NCBI RefSeq assembly: GCF_040358985.1
Contig: NZ_CP132932.1
Span: forward strand, 496,001-560,000
Reading direction: 5' to 3'
DNA length: 64,000 nt
From: Tunturibacter empetritectus
GTDB lineage: Bacteria > Acidobacteriota > Terriglobia > Terriglobales > Acidobacteriaceae
The notes under the pieces are model-generated. The model was not told the origin of the DNA. It made no database searches and saw only the letters and a list, made by a program, of their open reading frames with translations. Shown here one piece after another: positions 31,869 to 41,661 of this stretch (the first letter of the stretch is position 1; each line of letters opens with the position of its first letter). Both the position numbers and the translations under genes were made by a program.

Positions 31869-32963
31869 TCAATCGATCTCGCGAGTGATATTCAGCAGCA
31901 CGCCCATACTGGCCAGCGTAATAAAGATCGATGTCCCCCCCGAGGAGATAAACGGCAGCGGAATCCCCTTGGTCGGCAGCAGCGCCAGCACCACGCTCAT
32001 ATTGAAGAACGCCTGGATCAGAATAGCCGTCGTCAGCCCAAACGCAAGAAACCGCGCAAACGGATCGGTCGACAGAAACGCCGCCCGCAGCCCCCGATAC
32101 CCCAGCGCCACAAACAGCCCAACCACCAGCAGTGCCCCAATCAACCCCAGCTCCTCACAGATGTTCGCAAAGATAAAGTCCGTCTGAACCTCAGGCAGGT
32201 AGAACAGCTTCTGCCGCCCCTCCATCAACCCAAGCCCACGGATCCCACCCGTCCCAACCGCAATCAGCGACTGAAGAATGTGAAACCCAGTCCCGCGAGG
32301 ATCGGCCTCAGGATTCACAAATGCCAGCATCCGCGCCCGTCGAAACGCCACATGAAACAGCATGAAGTAAAGAACAGGAGCCGCAAACGCCGCACCCACC
32401 GCAAAGTACTTCGTCTTAGCCCCAGCCAGATACAGCATCAACGCCGTCACCGACATGCACACCAGCCCCGTCCCCAGGTCCGGCTCCTTCAAGATCAAAG
32501 CCGTAAACGCCATCGGCACCGCAACCGCCCGCAGAATCGTTCCCTTCCAGTCGTCCATCTGGTGGATTCGAGTCTGCAGAAAGTAAGCAAGGAACAGCAC
32601 CAGCACAGGCTTCGCCAACTCCGAAGGCTGAAACGTAAACAGGTTTCCAAACCGAACCCAGCGATGCGTCGCATGCGAGTCCTTCATCGCAAACACGCCT
32701 ATCAGCATCAGCATCGTCACCGCAACCGCAGGAAACACGACCTTCGGATTGTTATAGGTCCGATAGTCCACCTGCATCAACGCAACCAGCGCAATCAGCC
32801 CCAGCACCGCCCAGATCGCCTGCTTCATCACATAAGGATAGGGAGACCCTAGACTCGACTGCGCCATCACCGCCGACGCCGAGAACACCATCACCAGCCC
32901 AAACAGCACCAGCAGCAGCACCACTCCGAAGAGCCACTTGTCCACCCCAACTCTCTTCGCCAT
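31869..32963 (-). CDS. ftsW: SEDS glycosyltransferase FtsW
   Basis: A polytopic inner-membrane peptidoglycan polymerase of the SEDS family that works with FtsI at the septum. The 364-residue protein has about ten membrane segments. Family motifs include HRWVRFGNLFTFQPSELAKP, LKEPDLGTGLVC, and the C-terminal TKGIPLPFISSGGTSIF block. An N-terminal DKWLFGVVLLLVLFGLVMVFSASA segment is typical. It lies between murD and murG, the normal dcw position. There is no second SEDS protein in the window. Confidence 0.95.
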   Translation of the reverse strand: MAKRVGVDKWLFGVVLLLVLFGLVMVFSASAVMAQSSLGSPYPYVMKQAIWAVLGLIALVALMQVDYRTYNNPKVVFPAVAVTMLMLIGVFAMKDSHATHRWVRFGNLFTFQPSELAKPVLVLFLAYFLQTRIHQMDDWKGTILRAVAVPMAFTALILKEPDLGTGLVCMSVTALMLYLAGAKTKYFAVGAAFAAPVLYFMLFHVAFRRARMLAFVNPEADPRGTGFHILQSLIAVGTGGIRGLGLMEGRQKLFYLPEVQTDFIFANICEELGLIGALLVVGLFVALGYRGLRAAFLSTDPFARFLAFGLTTAILIQAFFNMSVVLALLPTKGIPLPFISSGGTSIFITLASMGVLLNITREID

Positions 32964-32978
32964 GCATCACTTCCACTT

Positions 32979-34352
32979 CTAAATTAATTGATTCACCAAC
33001 TGCCGAAACACGCGACCGCGATGCTCATAGTTCTCAAACTGGTCGAAGCTCGAACACGCAGGCGACAGCAGCACCACATCGCCCGTCACAGCAGCCTTAG
33101 CCGCCTCAGCCACCGCCGTCTCCATCGTTCCCGCTGCCACCATCTTCACGACTCCGTGCAGCTGCCGCTCAATCTTTTCTGCAGCTGAACCAATCGTATA
33201 AACAACCTTCACCCTCTCCTTCAGCAACTCGGCCATCAGCCCATAGTCCGAATCCTTATCCTTCCCGCCAAGAATCAGGTGAACACCCTTGCTGAACGAA
33301 GCCACAGCCTTCATCGTCGCATCCACATTCGTCGCCTTAGAGTCATTGTAGAACTCAACCCCATTCAGCTTCCGCACCAGCTCCAGCCGGTGCTCCACCG
33401 CCGTAAAGCTCGCCACAGAAGCCCGAACACTCTCCGCCGAAACCTTCGCCAAACGAGCCGCACACACCGCAGCCAGCACATTCTCGATGTTGTGCGCACC
33501 CTTCAGAGGCACTTCCGAGACCGGCATCACCGGCTCCGTCACCCCGCCCTCCTTCTCCACCCATACAATCACGCCATCCCGCACAAACGCGCCCTTCCGC
33601 ACGGCCTTGGTCCCACTGAACCAGAACACCTCGCTCTTCGCCCGCGCCGCACACATCTGCGTCACGCGATCATCTCCGTTCAACACCAGCGCGTCCCCAG
33701 CACCCTGCCGCTCGAAGATCCTCTCCTTTGCCGCCACATACCTCTCGAAGCTGCCATGCCGATCCAAATGGTCCGGCGTAATATTCAGAATCACGGCAAT
33801 CCGCGGATGAAACTCCTCCACCGTCTCCAGTTGGAAGCTCGAAACCTCCAACACATTCACCGTCTCAGGCGTACTCTTCGCCACCAGATCAATCACCGGC
33901 AGACCGATATTCCCGCCCACCTGCGTCGGCACCCCTGCATCACTCAGGATCTTCCCCACCAGCGTCGTCGTCGTCGTCTTCCCATTCGATCCAGTAATCG
34001 CCACCACCTGCCCTTGCAGATAGCGACTCGCAAGTTCCAACTCTCCAATCACCGTCAACCCAAACGCGACGACCTGCTTCACCTCCGGCGTATCCATCGG
34101 CACACCCGGCGAGACCACAATCAGATCCTGCCGCCGAAACGTCAGAAGCCCATGTCCACCCGACTCAACCATAATCCCCGCTTCCAGCAACGCAGGAATC
34201 TCTTGCGCCAGCGCAACCGCACTACGCGTGTCGCTTACCGTAACCCGCGCCCCCTGCGCACGCAGAAACATCGCCGCCGACAGCCCGGACTTCCCCAACC
34301 CCACCACCAACACCCGCTTATTCTTCAAATCCATCATGCCCAACACTCTCAT
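32979..34352 (-). CDS. murD: UDP-MurNAc-L-Ala--D-glutamate ligase
   Basis: An ATP-dependent cytosolic ligase adding D-Glu to UDP-MurNAc-L-Ala. I chose the ATG at 34352 because it overlaps the mraY stop (ATGA), giving coupling; alternatives at 34337 and 34334 begin MMDLKNKRVLVVG. The product (457 residues) has RVLVVGLGKSGLSAAMFL, the P-loop AITGSNGKTTTTTL, NITPDHLDRHGSFE and the C-terminal FYNDSKATNVDATMKAV and LILGGKDKDSDY motifs specific to MurD. The frame extends further upstream into mraY but is not needed. Confidence 0.95.
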   Translation of the reverse strand: MRVLGMMDLKNKRVLVVGLGKSGLSAAMFLRAQGARVTVSDTRSAVALAQEIPALLEAGIMVESGGHGLLTFRRQDLIVVSPGVPMDTPEVKQVVAFGLTVIGELELASRYLQGQVVAITGSNGKTTTTTLVGKILSDAGVPTQVGGNIGLPVIDLVAKSTPETVNVLEVSSFQLETVEEFHPRIAVILNITPDHLDRHGSFERYVAAKERIFERQGAGDALVLNGDDRVTQMCAARAKSEVFWFSGTKAVRKGAFVRDGVIVWVEKEGGVTEPVMPVSEVPLKGAHNIENVLAAVCAARLAKVSAESVRASVASFTAVEHRLELVRKLNGVEFYNDSKATNVDATMKAVASFSKGVHLILGGKDKDSDYGLMAELLKERVKVVYTIGSAAEKIERQLHGVVKMVAAGTMETAVAEAAKAAVTGDVVLLSPACSSFDQFENYEHRGRVFRQLVNQLI

Positions 34353-35485
34353 CGCAGCTTCAAAGTAGTCAACGCGAACAAAGCAAACACCAGCGCCAGA
34401 ATCCAAAATCGCGCAATCACCTTCGACTCCGACCATCCCATCAACTCAAAGTGATGGTGCAGCGGAGCCATCTTGAAGATGCGCTTCCCGTTCCTCAGCT
34501 TATAGCTCCCCACCTGCAGCATCACGCTCAACGCCTCAAGAATAAACACCCCGCCAATAAACGGCAGCAGCAACTCCTGCTTAATCACAACCGCCACCGT
34601 TCCAATCGCCCCACCCAGAGCAAGGCTCCCAACATCCCCCATAAAGATCTCAGCCGGATGAGCGTTATACCAAAGGAACCCGATACTAGCGCCCACCATC
34701 GACCCGCAAAAAACCGTCAGTTCGCTCACCATCGGCATTCGCTGCAGCTCAAGATAATCAGAAAACACCACATGCCCACTGACATAGGTCAGCACCGTCA
34801 AGGCTCCAGCCGCAATGATCGTGCACCCAATCGCCAACCCATCCAATCCATCGGTCAGATTCACCGCATTGCTCGCGCCCGCAATCACGATCATCACAAA
34901 CACAACGAACGGCACAAACACCAGCCAGTGCATATGTGGAATATGCCCCATCCACTCCCACACCAGGTCCGGCCTGAATCGCTTTGCAAACGGCACCATC
35001 AGCCGTGTCGAGTAGCCCCCGCGAATCTCCATCACCACCAGCGCAGCCGCGACCAGCCCACTCGCAATAAACTGCAAACCCAACTTCGCCCTCGCCGTCA
35101 GGCCTTGATTCTGCCGGTGCACCACCTTGATATAGTCATCCGCAAATCCAATCGCCCCAAACGCAAGCGTAGACAGCATCACCAGCCACACATAGGGATT
35201 CGAAAGATCCGACCACATCAACGTCGGCACCAAAATCGAGATGCAGATCAGCACCCCGCCCATCGTCGGTGTCCCACTCTTCTTTTGGTGCGACTGCGGT
35301 CCCTCTTCCCGGATGTATTGCCCAATCTGAAACTCGCGCAGCTTCTCGATCACATACGGGCCGATCAGCAACCCGATCAGCAGCGCCGTAAGGCTCGCAA
35401 ACACAGTACGAAACGTCAGATATCGGAATATGCGAAACAGCCGAAAGTAAGGGAACAGCTTCTGGTACAGCAACCAATAGAGCAA
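34349..35485 (-). CDS. mraY: Phospho-MurNAc-pentapeptide translocase MraY
   Basis: An integral membrane enzyme that makes lipid I from UDP-MurNAc-pentapeptide and undecaprenyl phosphate. Starts at a TTG with GGAGG about 5 nt upstream, giving MLYWLLYQKLFPYF, which aligns with the family N-terminus. Motifs: KKSGTPTMGGVLI, GFADDYIKVVHRQNQGL (Mg-binding DD), ASNAVNLTDGLDGLAIG (nucleophile/Mg Asp), MGDVGSLALGG and the C-terminal MAPLHHHFELMGW. The 378-residue length is normal. Use of TTG may lower its expression. An unknown gene lies between it and murF. Confidence 0.96.
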   Translation of the reverse strand: MLYWLLYQKLFPYFRLFRIFRYLTFRTVFASLTALLIGLLIGPYVIEKLREFQIGQYIREEGPQSHQKKSGTPTMGGVLICISILVPTLMWSDLSNPYVWLVMLSTLAFGAIGFADDYIKVVHRQNQGLTARAKLGLQFIASGLVAAALVVMEIRGGYSTRLMVPFAKRFRPDLVWEWMGHIPHMHWLVFVPFVVFVMIVIAGASNAVNLTDGLDGLAIGCTIIAAGALTVLTYVSGHVVFSDYLELQRMPMVSELTVFCGSMVGASIGFLWYNAHPAEIFMGDVGSLALGGAIGTVAVVIKQELLLPFIGGVFILEALSVMLQVGSYKLRNGKRIFKMAPLHHHFELMGWSESKVIARFWILALVFALFALTTLKLR

Positions 35486-35623
35486 AACGCCTCCGCCTTT
35501 ACCCGCAGCTAATGCCCGTTTTCGTTGCGAGTCACGGCTATCTTAACAGCACCATCCCCCACATCCTTGGTTTATCTCATCTGTGAACCAACTCGAATGC
35601 CCACCGAATCCGAGGTTCTCAGC

Positions 35624-36280
35624 TCAAAGCCCATGCTCCAGAGCAAAGCAGAGCGCATCCGCCGCCATCGCAAGTTCGAACGCCAGATGTGCATCGTGGT
35701 CCGAATCCTCCGCCTGCCGCAGCAACTCCACCGTCACCGGAAAAAGATCCGTCCCCTTGCCGCGCTCTGCGTTCTCGATCTTCTCCAGCCGATGATCCGC
35801 CTCCGCAATAAATCTCTCCAGCCACTCCGGCGAAGGCGACGCTACCCTCTGCCGGTGCTTGTCCCTAGCTGCATACAAACCCGCCAGCGACAGATGCTCC
35901 GCCGCGCGCAAAACCCCAATCGCCCGCAGCACAAACTTGTTGCCCTCTTCACCCTCGGTCGCCTTGCGGTAGAGCTTCACCCCACGCTCCAGCAGATCCC
36001 TCAGATCTTCCCCAGTCCCCTTCTCCATCAACGAGATCACCACCGAAGCCCGCTGCATGTGGTGAAACGCAGTCATAAGCCCATGATCGGTTGCATAGAC
36101 AAATCCAGAACCCGCAACCTTCTCTGCAGCTTTCTTCGCGGCCTTCGCAGCTTTTTTAGCATGCTTGGCGGCATGTTTTGCCGGGTGTTTTTTCGCGGCA
36201 TGTTTCATCGCCTTCTTCGCATGCTTCTTCAGCGCCGAATCGGACTCCCTTTTGACCAGCGCATTCCCATTGCTCGACAT
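35624..36280 (-). CDS. Unknown Lys/Ala/His-rich protein in the dcw cluster
   Basis: I do not recognise this 218-residue protein. Residues 12-55 are a histone-like run of Lys, Ala and His (LKKHAKKAMKHAAKKHPAK and KAAKAAKKAAEKVAG), strongly basic and helix-prone. Residues 60-218 form an all-alpha domain without cysteines: TDHGLMTAFHHMQRASVVISL, GEDLRDLLERGVKLYRKAT, VLRAAEHLSLAGLYAARDK and FELAMAADALCFALEHGL. There is no signal peptide or membrane segment. A clear GGAG-containing ribosome site precedes the ATG at 36280. It sits between murF and mraY in the same direction with gaps of 138 and 101 nt, so it is probably expressed with them. The basic tail could bind nucleic acid or anionic lipid; no function is claimed. 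Confidence 0.8.
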   Translation of the reverse strand: MSSNGNALVKRESDSALKKHAKKAMKHAAKKHPAKHAAKHAKKAAKAAKKAAEKVAGSGFVYATDHGLMTAFHHMQRASVVISLMEKGTGEDLRDLLERGVKLYRKATEGEEGNKFVLRAIGVLRAAEHLSLAGLYAARDKHRQRVASPSPEWLERFIAEADHRLEKIENAERGKGTDLFPVTVELLRQAEDSDHDAHLAFELAMAADALCFALEHGL

Positions 36281-36381
36281 ATCTCTCCACTCCCCTAGGT
36301 TCTAGTACCGCAAATCGGTAAACCAAGCTCGTCAAAATCAAGCCCGGCAAATCAGTCAGATGCGTTTAAACCCCAAGCGTC

Positions 36382-37767
36382 CTACAGCCTTCCGGCAATC
36401 GCCGCCAAAGCCTTCTCCAGGCGCACGCCCCGCGAAGCCTTCAACAACACTACGTCGCTCGGACGCACATTCGCAACCAGCCACTCCCCCGCCTCCTCAG
36501 GGCTCGTGACAAAAAGCGCCTCCGTACCCGCAGCTCTTGCCGCCTCGACAGTAGCCTCGGCCGCGCCCCGTACTCCAAGCACAAAATCTACCCCCCTCTC
36601 CTTCATCCTCGTACCGCACGCTGCGTGCAGCGCAGCCGAATCCGGACCAAGCTCCAGCATCTCCCCCGCAACCACAATATGTCGCTCCGCCGGAATCGCC
36701 ATCAACGCATCGATCATCGCATTCAGCGCCGTCGGATTGGAGTTATAGCAGTCATTGATCAGCGTCGCCCCCCGCCACTCCAGAACCTCGCCACGTTTGT
36801 CTCCTGCCCGCAGTTCACCGACAGCCGCAGCACAATCCCCCAGTCCCATCCCGCTCTGCAGGCCCACTGCAATGGCGGCCAGCGCATTCGGAACATTATG
36901 CCGCCCCAACATCTTCAACTGCACACTCGCACGCTGCCCCCTGGCCTCCACCGTAAACACCACGCCCTCGGTACCCACCTCCGCCACGTTCACAGCTCTC
37001 ACACCCGCACCCTCGCCAAACCCGTAAAACACCGCGCGTTCTCCCAGTCCACGGCCAAACGCCGCCACAAAAGCGTCATCGAAGTTCAAAACCGCGATGC
37101 CGTCCGCGGGCAGTGCCTCAATCAACTCATACTTCGCCCGTGCGATTCCAATTAGTCCCTCCGGAAAGAACTCGAGATGCACCGGCCCCACGTTCGACAC
37201 CACCGCCCAATCGGGCTCCGCAATCCTCGACAGCGCGGCAATCTCCCCCGCGTGGTTCATTCCCATCTCGATCACCGCAACCTCATGCTCCCGCTCCAAC
37301 TTCAGAAGCTGCAACGGTAGCCCAAACGCGTTGTTCAGGTTGCCTGCCGACTTCAGCACCTTGAATTTCGCGCCTAAAACCTGCGCCACGGCTTCCTTGG
37401 TCGTCGTCTTTCCGGCCGACCCGGTTACGCCGATCACCCTCCCGCCCCACTCTCGCCGCACCGCATGAGCCAGTTGCTGCAGCGCCATCAACACACAGTC
37501 ATCGCACGCTGCCACCCGCAACAACCGCCTTTCATCCACCTCAGCCGGCACGACCCATCGATTACTCACTACCGCAGCGACCGCCCCATTCGCAAGCGCG
37601 GCCTCTACATAGTCATGTCCATCCAGTCTCTCGCCGCGAACGGCGAAAAAAAGTTCCCCTGCGCCGATGGTCCGCGAATCAATCCCATAGCCTTCCGCCT
37701 CGGCCGACGTATCGAACTCGCCATCGGCATGAATCCAGTCAGCAATCTTCCCCAAGGTCAGCTTCAC
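36382..37767 (-). CDS. murF: UDP-MurNAc-tripeptide--D-Ala-D-Ala ligase
   Basis: A cytosolic ligase that adds D-Ala-D-Ala to the UDP-MurNAc-tripeptide. GTG start overlapping the murE stop (GTGA, 37764-37767), so translation is coupled. The 461-residue product has the N-terminal DSRTIGAGELFFAVRGERLDGH domain typical of MurE/MurF, the P-loop GVTGSAGKTTTKEAVAQVL, the MGMNHAGEIAALSRIAEPDW motif and the C-terminal LINDCYNSNPTALNAMIDAL segment diagnostic for MurF. No ddl gene is nearby to supply D-Ala-D-Ala, so that must be encoded elsewhere. Confidence 0.96.
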   Translation of the reverse strand: MKLTLGKIADWIHADGEFDTSAEAEGYGIDSRTIGAGELFFAVRGERLDGHDYVEAALANGAVAAVVSNRWVVPAEVDERRLLRVAACDDCVLMALQQLAHAVRREWGGRVIGVTGSAGKTTTKEAVAQVLGAKFKVLKSAGNLNNAFGLPLQLLKLEREHEVAVIEMGMNHAGEIAALSRIAEPDWAVVSNVGPVHLEFFPEGLIGIARAKYELIEALPADGIAVLNFDDAFVAAFGRGLGERAVFYGFGEGAGVRAVNVAEVGTEGVVFTVEARGQRASVQLKMLGRHNVPNALAAIAVGLQSGMGLGDCAAAVGELRAGDKRGEVLEWRGATLINDCYNSNPTALNAMIDALMAIPAERHIVVAGEMLELGPDSAALHAACGTRMKERGVDFVLGVRGAAEATVEAARAAGTEALFVTSPEEAGEWLVANVRPSDVVLLKASRGVRLEKALAAIAGRL

Positions 37768-39284
37768 GCTATCTCCCTCAAAACTTCAGCAGCTACTGCC
37801 ACATCATCAAACGGCACCGTCCCATCTCGCAGGATCTGCACCTTCTCATGGCCCTTTCCAGCGATCAGAACAATGTCTCCAACCTTGGCCGCGCGAATCG
37901 CAATCTCGATCGCCGCAGCTCGATCCTGCTCTACTATGCACCTAGCCGTCGTCTCCCGCACCCCCACCAGAGCCTCGTTGATAATTGTCATCGGATCTTC
38001 ACTTCGAGGATTGTCGCTCGTAAGCACCACAAGGTCGCTTCCCTCGCCCGCCGCCCTGCCCATCCGCGGGCGCTTCGTCTTATCCCGATCGCCGCCACAG
38101 CCAAATAAAGTGATCACCCTGGCCCCGCGCTCCGCCACCAACTCCCTCGCCAGCGAGATCAAGTTCCGCAAAGCATCGTCCGTGTGCGCGTAGTCCACCA
38201 CCACAGTAAAGCCGAGTTGATTCGCGATGGTCTCAAAGCGTCCCGGAACAGGCATCAACTTACCAGCAGCTTCCGCAATTTGCTCCAAACTCAAACCCCG
38301 AGCCAAGGCAGCACAAGATGCTGCTAGCAGGTTGTACACATTCACTCGCCCGGTCAGGGAAGATCTCATCTCCACTGTCCCCATTGGCGTCTTCCAATCA
38401 AAAGACGTTTCACCTGCTTGCAGGGTCACATTCTCCGCGCGAAACTCTGGAACCCCACCGTAGTTTTTCTTGAACCCGTAAGTCCAAAGTTCGCTGCATC
38501 CTATAGCTGCTTTCTCAATCAAGCCGCCATATTCATCATCATGATTTACAACAGCTATCCTCGGAGGAGTCGACCCAACTCCTTCGAACAGTCGCGCCTT
38601 CGCCGCAAAGTACTTCTCCATCGTCCCGTGATAGTCCAGATGATCCTGTGTCAGATTCGTAAACATCGCCACATCCACCGGCAGCCCCCAGACACGCTCC
38701 TGCTCCAGCGCATGGGATGACATCTCCATAACGGCCTCCGTAGCTCCCGCCTTCACACCATCCGCAAAGATCTCCAGAACATCCCGCGACTCTGGCGTCG
38801 TATGCGGAGAAACCCGCACCTCATCTCCAACATGTGTCTCAATTGTCCCGATCAACACACACGTCCGTCCCACACTACGCAGCATCGCCTCCAGCAAGAA
38901 TGCCGTAGTCGTCTTTCCGTTCGTCCCGGTCACTGCGCTCAAAGCAAGATCACGTTCCGGATGCCCCATGACCGCAGCGCTTACCTCTGCCAGCGCCCGC
39001 CTCCCCCGCTCCACCAACGCCGCGCCAACGCCCACATGCTCATGGCGCAGCTTCTCATAAGCCTCGCGAGAGTCCGTCACCACCGCCGTCGCCCCCTTCG
39101 CGACAGCCGCCTCTATATAGCGATTTCCATCCGTCGCCTCACCCCGCATCGCGACAAACACATGCCCGCTCTTCACCCGCCGAGAGTCATATTCCACCCC
39201 CGAAACCTCGACGGAAGTGCAATACCGATCCATGGCGCTCAAGCCCTCGCAAACTGTCTGCCAGTTCACCGTCTCACAACTCAT
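37764..39284 (-). CDS. murE: UDP-MurNAc-L-Ala-D-Glu--meso-DAP ligase
   Basis: A cytosolic Mur ligase for the third stem-peptide residue. The 506-residue protein has YDSRRVKSGHVFVAMRGEATDG in domain 1, the P-loop AVTGTNGKTTTAFLLEAML, EMSSHALEQERVWGLPVDVA, NLTQDHLDYHGTMEKYF and TVVVDYAHTDDALRNLI. The substrate-specifying motif DNPRSEDP (TSDNPRSEDPMTI) is the version that selects meso-diaminopimelate rather than L-lysine, so the wall should be A1-gamma type. It is coupled to murF by a 4-nt overlap and lies 47 nt after ftsI. Confidence 0.96.
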   Translation of the reverse strand: MSCETVNWQTVCEGLSAMDRYCTSVEVSGVEYDSRRVKSGHVFVAMRGEATDGNRYIEAAVAKGATAVVTDSREAYEKLRHEHVGVGAALVERGRRALAEVSAAVMGHPERDLALSAVTGTNGKTTTAFLLEAMLRSVGRTCVLIGTIETHVGDEVRVSPHTTPESRDVLEIFADGVKAGATEAVMEMSSHALEQERVWGLPVDVAMFTNLTQDHLDYHGTMEKYFAAKARLFEGVGSTPPRIAVVNHDDEYGGLIEKAAIGCSELWTYGFKKNYGGVPEFRAENVTLQAGETSFDWKTPMGTVEMRSSLTGRVNVYNLLAASCAALARGLSLEQIAEAAGKLMPVPGRFETIANQLGFTVVVDYAHTDDALRNLISLARELVAERGARVITLFGCGGDRDKTKRPRMGRAAGEGSDLVVLTSDNPRSEDPMTIINEALVGVRETTARCIVEQDRAAAIEIAIRAAKVGDIVLIAGKGHEKVQILRDGTVPFDDVAVAAEVLREIA

Positions 39285-39330
39285 AGAGCGATGCTAGCCG
39301 AGATTCCGAATATCTCCCAGCACCTGACCA

Positions 39331-41661
39331 TCATCGACTGAACCGCACCACGATCTCAGTTCCTGCCGGTACCATCGTCCCCGCCGCCGGAGCCTGCTCT
39401 CTAGCCAACCCACTTCCCACGGCCTGCACCCGCAAACCCACGGAATCCGCACGTTCCACCACCCCCCGCAGCCCCGACCCTTCAAACGAGGGCACAGGCA
39501 CACGTAGTCCCGCATCCACGACAACCGCGCCCTTCTCGTTTGCATCAACAGCAGGACGAGCCTTCTGCGCTGACAGTGGCGCAGACGCAGGAGACACAGA
39601 ACCGCTCCCATCCCCTGAATGGAACGCCGCCAGAACCTTCACCGGCAGCATGTTCAAAATCTCAGCTGTCTTACCCTGCGCCTTTTGCGTCACAGCTACC
39701 GGAGTCTTATTCACCGCAACCTCGGCAGCCGCGGCGGCCGCCGGGGTGCGCAGCGGATCATCCGCCGGTAAGCTGTTCACATCATCGAACATCGCATTCA
39801 GATCTGCTGTGTTTTCGCTCGGCGCATCCCCCTCCGCGTCCGCCTTTGCCGCAACAATCAGTTCTTTTTGGGTCTTCAACGGCTGATCATGCGGTACACC
39901 CAGATACTCCAGCACCTGCTGCGCCACATCCGCAAACACTGGCGCACTCGCTGCTCCTCCGTAGTGCGCTGCTTCACCACCAGCTGTCGGCGTATCGATT
40001 ACCACAGCGATCGAGATCGCCGGATTACTCACTGGCGCAAATCCCGCAAAGCTCGCTACGAGCTTCGTATGAGAGTATGTGTGCGTCGCCACATCTATCT
40101 TCTGTGCGGTCCCAGTCTTGCCCGCAGAGCTGTAACCGTTCAACGCAGCCAGTTTGCCCGTCCCCTCGGTCACGATGCCCTGCATCATCATCCGCATCTT
40201 CGCGGAGGTCATCTCTGAGATCACCCGATGAGCCCCATCCGGCAGTGTGGCCGGCAACTGATTTGATGGCCGAAATGCTGCGGGCTTCAATCTTGCGTCC
40301 CCCTTCATCTCATCAGTCGACTGCAATAGTACATGCGGCGGCATGTAGACCCCGCCATTCGCGAGCGCACTCACCATCGTCACCAGCTGTACCGGCGTTA
40401 CGCCAACCTCTTGCCCGATCGCCATCGACAGGATGCTCGTCGATCCCCACTTCTTCGGTGACCGCAGCAGCCCTCGGGTCTCGCTGGGCAATTCGATCCC
40501 TGACCGGTCGCCAAAACCAAATCCGCGCATATATCCATAGAACTTGTTCGGCCCCAGCTTCAACGCCATCTTCGCCGCACCTACGTCGCTCGAGTGCTCC
40601 AGCGCATACTGCACCGTCACCACGCCGAAGTGGTCGCTGTGATCGTCATGCAGCGTGCGGCCATACATCGTCATCGCCCCGTTCTGGCAGTCCACCAGGT
40701 CCGTCGGCTGCACACCTGCGCCATCGAGCGCCGCCGAATACGTCACTAGCTTGAACGTAGACCCCGGCTCATACACATCACTCACAGCCAGGTTTTGCAG
40801 CACACTCGCGTCCATGTGCCTCTGGTCGTTCGGATTAAATCGAGGTGAAATCGCCAGCGCAAGAATCTGCCCAGTATGCGGATCCTGCACCACCACCGTC
40901 CCGTGCAGCGCCTTTGTCTTGAGCATCTGTGCATCCAGCGCCCGTTCCGCCATGTACTGAATATTTGCGTCGATCGAGAGCACAAGATTTTCACCCGGCA
41001 TCGGCTGACTCTCTTCACTGCCCAACACGTGCCGCCGTGCATCGAGCGCAGTCAGCATATGACCGGGCTCACCATGCATATCTTCATCGAACTGTCGCTC
41101 CAGCCCGCCCAGCCCTACATCATCCGTACCCACATACCCCAACACCTGCGCGGCTAAATCATTGTTCGGATAAAACCGCTTGAACTCCTTCTGAAAATAG
41201 ACGCCTTTCAAATTCAGCTCGCGCAGACGATCAGCAATACCAGGATCAACCTTCCGTGCAACCCAGGCAAAGTTCCTCGAGGCGTTGAACCGAGCCAGCA
41301 TCTGCTGCTGCGATGTAAAGTTGTCCCTCGGATCCGCATGCACAATCTCAGCCAGTATCTCCGCCGCACTCGCACGATTATCCCCCAGCTCCGACGGCAC
41401 CGCATAGACGCTATCCACCTGCACCGTCACCGCAAGCTCCCGCAGATTACGGTCATACAGCATCCCCCGCCGTGGAGCCACTTCGAACGTCCTCTGCTGC
41501 TGCAGCGCCGCACGATGCACAAAGTCCGAGTGGCGCACCACCTGCAACCAGCCCAGACGTACCGCGATCAAAACCGTCCAGGCGCAAAAAAACAGCGCCA
41601 CATAGGCGAAACGGATCCTCCGTATCGGAGCGGTCAACGTCTGCCGTGGCGCCTTGTTCAT
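39331..41661 (-). CDS. ftsI: Septal transpeptidase FtsI (PBP3) with PASTA domain
   Basis: A class B penicillin-binding protein that cross-links septal peptidoglycan with FtsW. Of its 776 residues, 1-40 contain the single membrane anchor (FAYVALFFCAWTVLIAVRLGW). The dimerisation domain follows (RRGMLYDRNLRELAVTV), then the transpeptidase domain with STFK (301-304), SSD (357-359, in place of SxN) and KTGT (515-518). After the catalytic domain comes an Ala/Val-rich linker (about 600-715) and one C-terminal PASTA domain (VPSFEGSGLRGVVERADSVG ... GTEIVVRFSR). PASTA-tailed FtsI is known mainly from Gram-positives and some other phyla. ftsL lies upstream. Confidence 0.95.
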   Translation of the reverse strand: MNKAPRQTLTAPIRRIRFAYVALFFCAWTVLIAVRLGWLQVVRHSDFVHRAALQQQRTFEVAPRRGMLYDRNLRELAVTVQVDSVYAVPSELGDNRASAAEILAEIVHADPRDNFTSQQQMLARFNASRNFAWVARKVDPGIADRLRELNLKGVYFQKEFKRFYPNNDLAAQVLGYVGTDDVGLGGLERQFDEDMHGEPGHMLTALDARRHVLGSEESQPMPGENLVLSIDANIQYMAERALDAQMLKTKALHGTVVVQDPHTGQILALAISPRFNPNDQRHMDASVLQNLAVSDVYEPGSTFKLVTYSAALDGAGVQPTDLVDCQNGAMTMYGRTLHDDHSDHFGVVTVQYALEHSSDVGAAKMALKLGPNKFYGYMRGFGFGDRSGIELPSETRGLLRSPKKWGSTSILSMAIGQEVGVTPVQLVTMVSALANGGVYMPPHVLLQSTDEMKGDARLKPAAFRPSNQLPATLPDGAHRVISEMTSAKMRMMMQGIVTEGTGKLAALNGYSSAGKTGTAQKIDVATHTYSHTKLVASFAGFAPVSNPAISIAVVIDTPTAGGEAAHYGGAASAPVFADVAQQVLEYLGVPHDQPLKTQKELIVAAKADAEGDAPSENTADLNAMFDDVNSLPADDPLRTPAAAAAAEVAVNKTPVAVTQKAQGKTAEILNMLPVKVLAAFHSGDGSGSVSPASAPLSAQKARPAVDANEKGAVVVDAGLRVPVPSFEGSGLRGVVERADSVGLRVQAVGSGLAREQAPAAGTMVPAGTEIVVRFSR

